A DNA stretch of 64,000 nucleotides from Protonemura montana (taxonomy: Eukaryota; Arthropoda; Insecta; Plecoptera; Nemouridae). Below, in pieces: positions 12,901 to 25,176 of the stretch; position 1 is the first letter of the stretch; each line of letters opens with the position of its first letter. Location: positions 21,394,418-21,458,417 of the forward strand of contig OX387605.1 of assembly GCA_947568835.1 (NCBI GenBank). The letters run 5' to 3'. The translations under genes and the position numbers were made by a program. The notes under the pieces were generated by a model, which worked only from the letters and a program-made list of their open reading frames with translations, was not told the origin of the DNA and searched no databases.

Positions 12901-14089
12901 ACAGAGAGGCAAGCATGTAGAATTAACAGAGTCATTGTTCGTTATCACTACTTCAACCCATTGAAATAGATAGGGAAGTCAGAATTACAGATCGACATAT
13001 TCTTTCACAATTGTTTCTCAAGTAGCAGAATTATTTCTGTCACAAACCTTTCAATACATCTCCAAGAGCATGGCTGAAAATTCCTGGCTTAAAATTTCGT
13101 GAATCTCGAGGATGAGGTCGAAATGTGTCTCCTGGATGAACTGTTTTGATCTCACCACCGAATGGGTTTATTGCTCTTGGGCCAGCATCTATAGGACGCG
13201 CACCAATATCTGTACTATTTCGAGTTGTATTCCGTTGAAAAATGTTTGTTTCGGTCTTTTGAACAATGCTGGAAGTAGCTACTTGAGCCTTCTCAAAAAT
13301 ATTAGTTTGACCAAAAATGGGTGGGGGATCTTGTTTGCTTCCAAAGATTGTTGTATTGTCTTTGTGAACATCTTGGGGCTTCGTAAAGAAAGAACCAAAT
13401 TGTTGTGGCTCCGCTCGATGTTTCCCGAACAAGACTTCATTCACTTCTGACTCGTCAAAATTAGATTGCAGCGGTTTTCCAAAGAAACCAGAGCTAATTG
13501 GGGTAGTTGTCTTCGACTGTGTGCCACCGAAAATACTGACACCTTTTTTCTGATCGACAACTTCAAATTCCGACGCTTTACTAAATATGCCTCCACCAGC
13601 AACTGTTGCAGATTTTATTTGATCAGTTATATTTTTTCCAAATAACGTTTCACCAAATACAGAAGATGGGACAGCAGTTGTCTGTGTCTTTACAAACACG
13701 GAGTTTTCTTCCTTGTAAGTGCCAGCAGGTTTCTCGAGTTGGCCAAAGATATGACTGCTACCAGCAGCAAATACAGGAAATGACTCTGTACTAGATTCCT
13801 GCACACCGATCGAATTTGTTTCTGCAGGCATTTCTGCAGGTTTCCAAAAGGTTTTCTGAGCATTCTCACCAGCTGGCAATTGCCCAAAGATACTGGATTT
13901 AAAAAGAGGGTGATCTTTGCTTGAACCACTTTTAAAAATTGCAGCATTGGCATGTTCTTTCTCCTGATCAGTTGCTGCAGATTCAATAACTTTTTGACCC
14001 CAAGCCCTAGGTGATGCAAAGAATTCTCCAGGTGACGATTTAGATCCAGCTGTTTTTCCGAGGGCAAATGGATTGTTTGCTCCAGACAT
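3991..14089 (-). CDS. xmas-2: Germinal-centre associated nuclear protein (GANP/MCM3AP), TREX-2 scaffold
   Basis: Scaffold of the TREX-2 mRNA-export complex at the nuclear pore (family knowledge). Sixteen exons join in frame to 1778 residues: 14089-13048, 12850-12651, 12564-12275, 11932-11655, 11174-10984, 10346-10191, 9582-9314, 9052-8827, 8715-8218, 8032-7878, 7654-7367, 7247-6296, 5963-5760, 5302-5175, 5016-4763, 4196-3991. Residues 1-347 are nucleoporin-like with ten FG dipeptides. Residues ~358-430 are an RRM (LYISDVPKEVFEKDVL). The Sac3 signature CGTCPDMCPEKERY opens the SAC3/GANP domain (~615-890), which contains NTENLTKCLQTL. A Glu/Lys-rich helical stretch lies at ~1102-1170, and a large C-terminal GANP-specific region follows. 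The start is the first ATG and leads directly into FG repeats. It is head-to-head with HSPBAP1. Length is close to that of animal relatives (about 1400-2000 residues). Confidence 0.95.
9974..10160 (+). repeat. 5S-derived SINE, copy 3 (3' half only)
   Basis: Only the 3' half of the family is present (gatccccgttggtactc, ttctaggctaggttagg, catcaccatccactcattc, ccattagaccagtgcc, gtcaaaactgtgc). It lies in intron 6 of the minus-strand GANP gene, beginning about 30 bases beyond the donor of the exon ending at 10191. It is antisense to GANP and 5'-truncated, as expected of retroposition. Confidence 0.75.
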
Positions 14090-15508
14090 TTTACTGGTTC
14101 TTGAAATAACTCAGATTTTGGTTATATCACTACAAAGGTTTTCAACCCATCTAGAAGATCTGAAATAAAATGAGTAGAAAAATTTAAAGAATCAGGCATA
14201 CACAAAAAGTAAAAATAATCTGGTAGCAGAGCAGATGTGGCAATACAGGGTCGAGGAGAGCATACATTTATTTCCTAAGTGGAATGAATGCATGAAATCC
14301 ACTATGGCCCTTAATATGAAATCCACTGGGCAAGTATTCATAAAAGGATTGAATAAACCAGGCCGGCCGATCTGGTTAATTTCTCGGTAATTTTTGATCC
14401 CGTCGATCAGCTGATGTTGAAATAGCTTATTGGTATTAGCTGATGTTGATATGACGTATGATGTTGGAACGTACAAAGATGCTCTAGCAACTATAAACTT
14501 GATAGAAATGTACCTTAGGTATAGATAGTAACTTATTAATCTTTGATAATCCTTGTTAACATGTTGCCAAATGTTTATCTAACTACTGGACACTACTGGA
14601 AACATAACACTTAGAATTTGAAGGTTTTAGGAAATAAAGAAAATTATTTAATGATAATAACGCAATTTACACTTGACTTTGTAGTCAATACCACAATGTT
14701 TCATAATTATTAAAACCAATGCTGCCGATCCAATACGAGCACAGGACATTTGAATTCAGCACCCCTCCTCTGATCAGAACCAGATTTCTCACTGATAATT
14801 GTTTGCCTACTCAGTCTCAACTAAATCGATCGAAACAACACAAACTGCTTGTGACTGAACAGTAGGCGGGTCAAACTGGTTAACAAGAAGGGGTCCTGTT
14901 TGCAACCAGATTGATCTTAACTTTTTACAGAATACACACTAGGTATGTAACACTACTCAAATAAAATGTTAATATTATAAGATGAGCAAAGATGAGATGG
15001 TATAAGATAAAAACTTAAAAACTACAACACAGAGCTGGTTTTTTCTTGGTGGCCTAAATTTAAATTTAAAACAAGCTTGATAAAGTTAAGTTGATTTCAA
15101 GTAAAAAAATTAAAATGTCGATGGTAAAATGTCAAATGGAATCCAACTATTATTTTATATAAACAAACTTAGATGTGCAATTAAATAAGTCGTTCAATTT
15201 ATAACCTTACTCTTTGGCATTTTGAGGACTCACGGGAGCGTATTCGAAAGGTATAGTAGGTTAAGATACTACAGGCAGTAAGCGTACCTTAACAGAAGAT
15301 GAATACATTATTTCACATTTAAAAACTTTACTTTCTAAAACGGTTGTTTCTTATAAACGAATCTCAATTAAAAGTGGATTTTCGTGGATTTTCGTCCTCC
15401 CTCTGCAAACACTCACAACACTTCCCACCGCTAGGGCTGGGGTTAGGTTAGGGTTTGCTGTTGTGGTGTGCACCATTCCATCATATTCCATAGGTCAATT
15501 TGTGTAAT
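14090..15508. promoter_or_regulatory. Shared divergent promoter region of GANP and HSPBAP1
   Basis: 1.4 kb separates the start codons of GANP (minus) and HSPBAP1 (plus). No coding exon is recognisable. The segment nearest HSPBAP1 (15410-15460) contains gctagggctggggttaggtt and is less AT-rich than the rest. No clear TATA box lies near either start. Non-coding first exons may lie inside but cannot be fixed from sequence alone. Confidence 0.5.
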
Positions 15509-17703
15509 ATGGGCGATTTAGAATTACCTATGCCTGAAAGTTCACTTCACCTTAGAGGATTGGTATCAGAATCAAAAGAACCGTTAGTTTTCAGAATGTT
15601 TCTGAGCCATTGGGAAATTTTGTCATGGAGCTTGGAAAATTGGGCAGAAATTTTGGGCGATAAATCGCTGCCTTTCCGTTCCAACATCAGAGAATTTGAT
15701 CAAGTATGGAACATTTCGTACTCTTTTGTTACTGCATTTGATAGTCCCTATTCAGATAAAAATACCATTCAAATATGTATACCAGTACCAGCACCATACA
15801 ATTGTAACTTGAATAGTGGTTAATACCTTGGGCCTTTCAGCACCTGTTGCACCAATCTTCCCAAAATATGCAAAAAAAGTAATAACAATTTTGGTTTCAG
15901 CAACCACAGTGGGAAAGTCGATGCCAAACCGTTCACCTGACAATGAAACAGTTTTTAGAAAAGAGTAAATTAGATTCCACTAACTGGTTTTATTTTGACT
16001 ATAAACATTTGGAAGAATGGTTTTCTGAGAACTCGAGGATTTTAGAGGTATGACAATATTTTATTCCATGAGTTTTTTTTCATATTCTAGTAATGAAAAT
16101 GACTAACATGTTAACCATGATTTATTTTGATTCTAATGTAAAGTACCTACTCAATAGTCTGTGACATGGGACTGTATGGGTTTCCCTGAGCGAAAGGGCG
16201 AGGATTCCACGCTGTGGATTGGCAGTAGAGGGGCCCACACACCATGCCACCTTGATTCGTATGGCTACAATCTTGTAGCTCAAGTTCATGGACGGTGGGA
16301 AACAATTAGCTAAACACCTTTAGATTTCTTATTATATGAGTTTTTTTTTTCTTAATTAATGTGCCATTTTCACTTCAGAAAACAATGGATTTTGTTTCCA
16401 CCTGACGCTACTGCGTCTATGCTGCCAACAAGAGTCCCCTATGAGGAATCTAGCATATACAGCTCAAGAAACTTCAATTACCCTGATCCAAACATGGCAG
16501 AAGGTGATTGATATTTGTAATAGTCCACAGTGAGAGACCTAGGTGGCATTTACACGACAGATTCTGGAATACAAACATTTTCTTATCTAGGGCAGACTTA
16601 AAAGTGAAACCAAAAAATCCATTAAGAAAAATAAATCTCACAAATTCTATCTCACTAAATAGAAACTCAAAAATACTGTAGGTGATTCACATAAATTAAA
16701 TGTATAAGGTTTTTTTTCTCTGTAACAGATTTGAAGGGAGCACAACCGCGGGTATTAATTCTGAATCCTGGTGATGTACTGCTTGTTCCTCATCATTGGT
16801 GGCATTATGTTGAAAACATTGACACTGCCATCAGCATAAATACATGGATTCCACTGGCAGAGGATAACAACGAACGAGTAAATGAAGCTCTAGTCAAATT
16901 ATTCATCTCTCAGATATGCAAAGATTTATCCAATTCAAGTAATTTTCTCAACCCCAATGAGGTATGTACACTTGGAAAATATCAATTTAAAAATCTAAGT
17001 TTTTTTAATTTATATATATTAGATTCTATCGAAAAATTCAATTGAAAAAAAAAATGTTTTGAAACTATTATTTTTTTGTCATCAAAGAACCAAAAACATC
17101 CATCTCTCAAAACACTTCGATTTTAATTTTGAACCACACCCAAAACACAGTAACTAACCTTTTTTGTTAATGATCCACTAATACCTATGCTGTTTTATAA
17201 AAAAAAAATTAGCAATACACGTTACACAAAGCTAATCTAAAGCTCCAAAAAATGTGTTTTTTTTTTAGGTGGACGTAATCAACTATCCTCTTCTTGTTTT
17301 AACGGAACAGATTCACAGCTCTGTAGAATCATCGATTATGTGTCCAGAAGCAGTTGAGAATACAGAGCCAGCTGAAAAGAAATCCCGGTTGTCTTGTGAG
17401 CAACAGGACTCACATTCAGAGGATAAAAACGCTGCAAAAAAAATAGGTGGCAACAGCATAAGTATTGTGCCAAAGTGTTCACACAACGATTTCCAGGATC
17501 TGCTAGCTAAGAAACGGAAAGCTCTCGAAGAAGTGTCACAGAATCATCCTGACGACAGACCAAAATCGACGGACCAGAGTTCCAGCGACATTCTCATCCA
17601 AAGATTAATCAATTCTTTCTGTCATCCAGATGTCATATCTCTTGTCAAAACTAAGCTTACGTCCGAAAAAATTCCTTTACAAGTATCAAACGTTTGCAAT
17701 TGA
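15509..17703 (+). CDS. HSPBAP1: HSPB1-associated protein 1-like JmjC protein
   Basis: JmjC/cupin-fold protein of the FIH-like group, probably a 2-oxoglutarate/Fe(II) oxygenase; the substrate of HSPBAP1 is not established. Six exons join in frame: 15509-15703, 15901-16047, 16158-16294, 16379-16503, 16729-16961, 17269-17703, giving 423 residues. An N-terminal EPLVFR motif is followed by TLWIGSRGAHTPCHLDS, which supplies the iron ligands H145 and D147. VHGRKQWILFPP follows, then LLVPHHWWHYVE with the distal ligand H227. The triad appears intact. Residues ~290-423 are a polar, low-complexity tail. The start ATG at 15509 lies immediately before the conserved region and no upstream in-frame ATG competes. 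It is divergent from GANP and convergent with CPSF2. Confidence 0.93.
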
Positions 17704-18278
17704 ATTAAACTCCTTTTCTAGAAAAATACAAAATGACTAATGTATTTATTGCACTTGGGGTAAAAAAACAATTTAAACTTGGTTGTGAATTCTAAGGAGA
17801 GAACAACTAATTTTTCCCTACATTTTATAACTCGTACTGGTTACTTTAGCTGCTTTCAGGACTTGCTTTTAGAAGTCCTTCCCGTCTTCACGGGGCTGGT
17901 AGTTAATATCAGTCTTTGTACAGTCCAGGAAGCCTGCATGCTTGTTCATCTAAATGAAAATTTTACAAGTTTAAGTAATTGGACACTTAGTGGTTACCAA
18001 CACTTTAGTACTGATTACTTTTGCTGTTAGATTTGTTTATATTTTCCCATCGTTATTGGTATATAACTAAAAAGACATTAAAAAAACACATCTGTGTACT
18101 TAAGCCATATATTATACAAATATTAAATACACATTTTAGTCCATTTACATATTAATTTAATAAGTAATAATTTCATATTAAATCAAGTTTTTTTAATTAA
18201 CAATACATCAAAAATATTTACATGTTTAAAAATTAAATTAAAATACCAGCAAAGGTACAGATTATTATGACAAGTGCA
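17704..18278. other. Convergent 3' ends of HSPBAP1 and CPSF2
   Basis: 575 bases lie between the two stop codons. A plus-strand attaaa at 18077-18082 could end the HSPBAP1 transcript. I see no clear AATAAA for CPSF2 on the minus strand; attaaa-type variants occur near 18195. The sequence is very AT-rich from 18030 to 18250. No other gene is visible. Confidence 0.5.
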
Positions 18279-21200
18279 CTATACAATAGCGTATTGTTCG
18301 TAGAGCAATTCGCGAACTTTGTAGTATTCGTCAGACAGGCAGCCCTCCAATGTTACAGTTCCAGCTTCGTGCTATAGAATGAAAAAAAAACTCTTTAACA
18401 TCGGTAAAAAATATTAATCAAAACTTAGTGAGTGCATCCAAATATAGTTAGGCATACTGATTAAGTTTGGTTAATAGTAAGGTAATTAAACATTCGAGGA
18501 TTAAACATTCTTACCCTCCTAACCGCCACAGTGCCGTTGCAGCACCACAGGACACCTCCGGAAAACTCGGAAGGTATGTTGCTTCTTGTCAGGACTTGCT
18601 TGAAATCAGACAGCTTCAGTTCATTGACAAAGGTTGTTTTGTGGGCAGTTATCTGAAAGTTACAAACATGTGCTTAAAAACTGTATGACTAACTTGACAG
18701 CTACCACGCCCTGGAGCACCGACCTAATCCAAAGACACTCATTGCAAGTTATTATTGACTTTATACCAATGAGATCAATAACGATAGTGCCACATTTATG
18801 GACATGTTATAGTATTCATACCTTGTGGTAAGGAAGGGGTTCCAGCGTAAATATCTGATCTTCCTTTGTTTCTACCGTCTCGTCATCAATCTCCATGGCA
18901 ATGGGCTTGACGTCTTTGGCAATGTCTCGGACCATGATTTGTGCGTCCAACCAAGCGAGCTCTGCGTCTTTGCCTTTCTTCAGCTCCAACGCTGAGACGA
19001 GGGCATCTGTCAGCCGCACCTGGAGAGGAGGAAATGAATGGCACGTTATTAGATGCTCGAACTTGGAGATATTTTTTTAACTTAAATTTCGATTTGCGAA
19101 AAAAGGTGTTTCGATGAAAAATCAACGAAAATATATTTCACCATTTCAGCTTGTGCAAGAAGCACCATGAGTTGGTTATGGAAAATCTATAACGATTAAG
19201 CAATCATTGTTTAGAAAATAAATATATATATTTTGTCGTGAAAATATCATTTTAGTTGTCATGAATTTTAAACTCTAGTATGCTGAAGTCTTTTACCACG
19301 AGTCATTTGAAGATTAACAACAATTGAAATTGGTGCCAATTTTCAGCGTAAGAACTGTGAACTGTAAAAGCTGTCTTCTTAAATTTTATAAAACGAGATA
19401 CAGAGAAACAAGAAACTACGACATACAAAGAATTTTCAGCCTGATTGAGAGGCTGTCAAATACCTGATAGATATGTGTCTCAGTGGTAGCATCAACCACC
19501 TCCCCTCGTGTTGGAGTGAAAACACGAACACCAGCCGCTTGCCGACAGAATGTCGCCATGGCGTTGGTGCTCTCCGGCGAACCGCGCACCAGGATCAGCC
19601 GCCGCGGTCGTAGCTGGCTGAGGATCTTCTGCAGCGACTCGCCGTCCGAGCGACCCTCGAAGTCAATATACTGCACCTGCGCCGCCACGCGCACTGCCTT
19701 TACCGCCGAAATGCACTTGGTTGGCACTTCCGGGCAATCAGCTAGACATAGGACAGTTGGCTTGTTTAAGTTCTAGTTGATTGGTTTTTGAGATTTAAAG
19801 TATTTAAGTTCTTGCTATCAAATTACTCTCCCTGAATCGGAATTCTGAATACTCATATTGTTATTCACTTCATAATTATTTGTTCTGTATGAATTGTTTG
19901 TTAAGAAATGATTGTACATAAAACTAACGTGTACTTGTGGGCCTGTTACAAAACTGAAATAAATAAATAAAATTTAGATTCCATGCCAAAAACATAATGC
20001 ACATTCTGCAAGAAATGCGTTTATCCTTGATAAAGTAACAGGTACCAGGGGCGTGCAGTCAAGTGTAGGTAGGGTAAGCAGTGCCTACCGAGACATCTTC
20101 AATACATTCAACCGAATATTTTTTTTTCAAGGTTTAATTTTCCAAACCAATTTTTTGTTGTTGTTCCAGAAACATCTTATTGGCAGTTCTTTTGTCATCC
20201 TTTTTAAAATTAAAAAAGACGAGCCTTTCCATTTCCACCGGGAGTCAATGTTTTATTGCGCGCGCCTCTACCTGTGTATAAGCGTCGATGCTTTTGATGT
20301 GCGATGGTGGTCATGTCGTGCACGATGCCCGGCATCAGGCTGGAATAACGGGGAGGGGAAGAGTAACGCTGTTTATGGCAGCACCGCGCTGTGTTCAAGT
20401 ATAGCAAGGGTATGTGGCACTGCTACCCCCAGCATGACATTACGATGCAGGTTGTGTTCCTGCGAGCGCGGACGATATGCATGGCGCTCACTCACATGCA
20501 CTCATTGGCTAGGTTGATATGTAGCTGGTTATGCATGCGGCATTCTTTGTGTTAGTCTAATGTTAAATAATATAAGGTTATATTTTAGTGTAGAGTTAAT
20601 TAAATAATATGGTTGGCAGCGTGGCGAACCCCCCCAACTTGCGACACCCGTGATCTTTTTCGGAAACTATTTTCCTGTTTAATTTGCGGCTGTGTCAGCT
20701 TGTGATGAAATGCGTAGCTACCCAAAGTAAAAAGCAATTTCCATATGACTTAACTCAACATTTCAATAAAAACTATAAAATACACAAGTGACTAACGGGC
20801 TCAGGATCAACCTTTTTTTGCTGTCATTAAAAGTTCTTTAAAGAGTGTTCAAATTTTGCGTTGGGTAATGTGGGGTATATACTTGAACATTTTGAACGAA
20901 ATGAATATCGCACTAAAAATCAAAACTCCTTGCATACACACACGCATCTTTGTTAATTTGACAAGGTTTGCAAGTAAACCCTTGTCAAATAAAAAGGTTT
21001 GCAATCCAAAAATTATCTTAGACCCCCCCCCCCCCTTATTTTGGTTACATATCGAACCAGTAGTCTTCAATTTCAAAAGATACGCTTACCGCCTACCCAT
21101 AAGCAAAACTCACTGCACGCCGTCGCCACTGACAGGTACAAGTTACAAAACGCAGTGAAAATGTATTTGATATTTACTCAGCATTCAAACTCCCAATTAA

Positions 21201-24200
21201 AATATGTAGCTGTTTTGAAAACTAGTGCTTGGGCTAGAAGTAGACATGATTCTTAAAACCAAAGCAACATACCAGCTACTTCCTCCTCTTCCTTGATTTC
21301 CAAATTTTCTTTGTTATCTTCCGTTTCAGGAAGAGCATCAACCATTCTGTAGTCTTCGGGTCGAATTATTTCCCCATATTCATCATACTTGATCTTTTCC
21401 TCAAAGAAAGGAAACATTGGGTACTGCTTCTTGTTGCTCTTGAAAAAGCCAGTCTGAGTTTTCGTTTCTGTCTTGACCAAGAGATCGTGTTTGCCTTTGG
21501 CGACCGCCGTCAACTCGAGTTCATCTTCTGATTCTGAAGACGCAGCATCATCACTATAGAAATAAAGAATGTTTATTAGTTTTGACTGGGGACGATTAGG
21601 TTTGAGTAAGAAAATCAGTCGGTAGTACTATTCCACCGGTAGTCAGAATACTATTAGCCTATTAGTAAGAAAGAAATGTAAGTAAGTACTAAGAAATCAG
21701 TACTAATTCTGAGGCTGGTGTCTTGGCCTACTAGTTACCTCTTCTCTTGTCGGCTCTCCTTGGACTCACGCTCCTTCCGCAGATGTTCTTCGAGCTCCGC
21801 ACCTTCAAGCCGCACACGACGACGCACCTCGAGGTTAATCGTTCGGTTGCCGCCATTGTCCACGAGGTCTCGAGCGAGAGTGCCAGGCGACGTTCTGAAA
21901 GCCATGCAAGCATGTAGTCTTGTTTCCTTTTGCCTTCCATGGAAAGAGAACACTACAAAATGTGAAGCATAACTAAAGAAAATATTGCAACTGGCACCAT
22001 ACATACAGCCTCGAAAGTTGGGGAGGTTACTTTATTCCCCACGCTTACTTTTGTTCAACTAAACTTGGTGTTGTTGGCCATCACCAGATGCAACTATTTC
22101 TCTTTAAACATTCCGAGACCAATTAAACTGAACAGAGCAGAACTAGGATAGAATATCTTAAGCAATCACATTATCTGGCCTAGTGAAATTTTATTTAAAA
22201 AAAAAAAAAAAAACAGCTGGTTACAGTTATAAGTAACTAGTTAAACAATTGTGGGTTAAAAAGGTGACAGCCAGTTACAGACTCATCTCCATGGTGACAG
22301 CCAATCAGGGGCCTATATGTGCATCTAAACTAGACCATTTTTTTTAGCTGGGCATTAAAACTCTGGGCATAAATATTTCAGGAAAAATACATGGATTTTT
22401 AAATTCTGTATTATACCTGTTTGTAATTACGATGCTGTTTTGTGGATTCGAACACCATTGCAAAAACAGTTCCCTGGAAAATCCGCATTCCATGTCAGGT
22501 GTGCTGGCCAAAACAACCTAAAGAAAATAAAAAAACCACACTATTATGTAGGTAGCACAAAGTAACTGAGTAACTAGTTTGTGGTTACTATCAAAATCTT
22601 CCTAATACAAATACTTACTAATATCCATGAATGAATTATAAAATCCGGCTTATTTTATATAATGTAAAATAAACCAAATGTTTATCAAATTGCCATATTG
22701 CAAATTGGTTATTATGGTTATTGATATATTATGGTTATTGCATTTTACAATAACTTTATTGTAATCAAATGGTTGCGTAATTTAACTGCTAAAACAAATA
22801 CACTATAGCCTATAGGACACACAATTAATTTGAATGAATAAAGTAAAAGATAATTAGACCAAATCATCCATTGCCTAATTGCTGAGAGAAGTAAAAGTTA
22901 CCTTAGGGCTCGGCACTCTGCTGAGTTCAGCCATACTGTGACACAATTGTAGGTTCTTGAATTGGAACGGATTGTTGCGCGCCCCTTCGAAACTTCGCAT
23001 CAACTTGTCGCTCATCCATTCAATCTAGAATAAAAATTCAACATATATATGAAATGTGCAACAATCAAGAGTAATTACTGACAAGGGAAATATTAATATT
23101 TTGACATATTTATCACATAAAGAGGCACTTTCAAGAAGTTTTTGGCTGTCATCTCTAATATTGCATTTTTTTTTCTTTAACTCTTTCCGGTCCTATGTCG
23201 AACCAACAGTTTATTCTTGTTTTTATTTTAGTAAAAATGTTTGTAATGTCAAATGCTTTCACAGGTGTCGTACTGTTTAGTTTTTTTTTTAATGTAAATA
23301 ATAAGACCATTGTTGCATACATTTCAAAGATAAACTTTATTGTGACTGAAAATCAACTGTTTTTTTTAATTAAAATATTAGGTTCTTTTGTAATATTGTA
23401 AATATATTGTGGTCCAGAAAGGGTTAATGGGCAAACCATTACCCTGCCTACATGTAGCAACAAGTACAGAGAAAGTTCCGTCTCTTTTCTTTTCATCCAA
23501 GCAAAAAAACATACTCATGACACTAGGACACCAACTTATGGATTAAATTTTATAATGCACTGCCAGAAGAAATCAGGAATAATGATAAAAATGTTAAAGG
23601 TGTCCTGAAAATTTTTTTAATTGACTAGCTTTTTTACCATGTAGTAGGTGAAATTCTTTAATCCGAGTAGTTTTAAATGATGATTAGTAGGTACTATTAT
23701 TATTTATATTTTATTGCATGACGTCCAGATACCATGTTATCAGTTTTAATGGAAAATAAAGAATTATTATTATTATTATCTACTATACCAGGCTTAGTTA
23801 CAGTCAGCAACTTTACAAGAGCGAGCGTACCTGTGATTTAGCAAACTCTACAACGTTGTAGCTGACGTTGTTAAGTAGAGCAAGCGAGTAGGCAAGCAGA
23901 CCTGAATCCTTGTTCCGCCACAGCTGATCGAGCATGTGCGCCAACTCGAGCACCCTGCCTGCTGTGTCCACGGTAACTAACACGTTGCCATTGTTTCGCA
24001 GCGTTTGCAGGATGTTTGCTAAATAGGCAAGAATGAATAACTTTCAATTCTAAATGTACACATAACTTTTAACAATGCACTGAAGGATTTTCTTTATATT
24101 TAAATAACATTAAATACTTAATTTTATAGAGTTGTCTTGAGATAATGATGAAACATAAAAATATGAAGTGGAACAACTTACTCATTAACTTTTCATCCCT

Positions 24201-25176
24201 GGTCCTTCTCCGAGCTTGCTGGTAGGTTGCATTAAAAGCATCTGTAATTAGCAGTGAGGGTCGTTGCAGACGTTCCAATTCACATCCATTCAAGTGCCGC
24301 TCCTTTTTGTGGTTGAAGTCTGCCGCGTAAACAATGTCCTCTTCTCCGACTTTTACAATCTTCCATATGGTACCTCCGATCATGTGACCAGCAGGTAGGG
24401 GTGTGATGGTGAGTCCATATCCCTTCCCTGCAAAGTAAGAGACATATTGTGAAATTTGATGGGTAAGACATGGACAGAAATTGTCATAAAATATCAGGAG
24501 AACAAAGATTGTCACCTTTTATAGGAATGCTCTGGTTATATTTCAATTGTACAATTTTATCAAATGCTGCATCAACATCATCCAGCGTGAAGAGATCAAA
24601 ATCTTCCATGTTGTGTCGTGACTGAAAGTAAAACGATATTAAAAATGTTTTCACTTTTTTTCTGGAACATGCCTAATATAAAAATGATATTTTTAAGTAA
24701 AATTATATTTACCTGATATAAATCGTACATAAACATTTGACCCATTTTATAAACAGGTATTGTCGCATAAATTGGGCAGTTCAATCCACACTTGCCAACC
24801 AGATATGGTAGAGCACCCAAATGTTGAGGATCAGGATATGACAGTAGAATAGCATCAATCTGATGAACGTGCCTATAAATGGTCAATCCCATGTCAAGTC
24901 AAAAATTAATACGATCAGCACAGCAAGCGTGATAGTAAATGTACATCAAAAGAGTTGTACCGATGGGGCAGAATGTGTTAAAAAAATGTATTATTCGGAC
25001 TAATTGGTGATTAACCCCATTTCTCACCTTTTAAGCTCTTTCATAAACTCTGGGTCAAAATTCTCATCCCAACCGCAGTCAAGCAAGATGCGGAAATCAT
25101 CAATCTGAAGGATGTAACACGGTGGAGATTCATCCATAGCCCCACAAATGGCATGAAGCTTAATAATAGAGGTCAT
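18279..25176 (-). CDS. CPSF2: Cleavage and polyadenylation specificity factor subunit 2 (CPSF100)
   Basis: Non-catalytic partner of CPSF73 in the nuclear pre-mRNA 3'-end processing complex. Thirteen exons join in frame to 738 residues: 25176-25028, 24872-24713, 24621-24516, 24427-24182, 24018-23831, 23024-22902, 22517-22417, 21894-21739, 21553-21273, 19741-19464, 19019-18822, 18652-18515, 18371-18279. It begins [12 protein letters not shown] with the metallo-beta-lactamase fold [15 protein letters not shown]. Where CPSF73 has an HxHxDH zinc motif, this protein has [14 protein letters not shown] (61-74), so it is inactive as expected. [11 protein letters not shown] and the beta-CASP region ([19 protein letters not shown]) follow. 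The family C-terminus [23 protein letters not shown] is present. Length matches animal CPSF2 (about 740-780). Intron 9 contains an hAT-like element and intron 5 a retrotransposon remnant. Confidence 0.96.
20046..21131. mobile_element. Non-autonomous hAT-like DNA element in CPSF2 intron 9
   Basis: The left end is caggggcgtgcagt and the right end, read on the other strand, is cagtggcgacggcgtgcagt; they form an imperfect terminal inverted repeat. The element is flanked on both sides by acaggtac (20038-20045 and 21132-21139), a perfect 8-bp target duplication, the hallmark of the hAT superfamily. Both ends continue into similar GGTAGG/GTAAGC sequence. The 1086-bp interior has no recognisable transposase; the longest open frame (about 150 codons near 20053) looks accidental. 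A run of C occurs near 21024. Confidence 0.85.
23455..23785 (+). mobile_element. Decayed 3' end of a non-LTR retrotransposon in CPSF2 intron 5
   Basis: In two adjoining frames the sequence reads DTRTPTYGL then [18 protein letters not shown], a pattern typical of the extreme C-terminus of reverse transcriptases from CR1/Jockey-like non-LTR elements. It is followed by a stop, about 120 bases of untranslated sequence, an aataaag and a short (ATT)n tail at 23762-23779. One frameshift separates the two readings. It lies antisense within the CPSF2 intron. Confidence 0.6.

Noticed and set aside
20053..20517. 154-codon plus-strand frame in the hAT-like element
   Set aside because: No hAT transposase motif, and it begins inside the terminal repeat; probably chance.
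22263..22305. Direct repeat ggtgacagcca in CPSF2 intron 7
   Set aside because: Only two short copies with no further structure.
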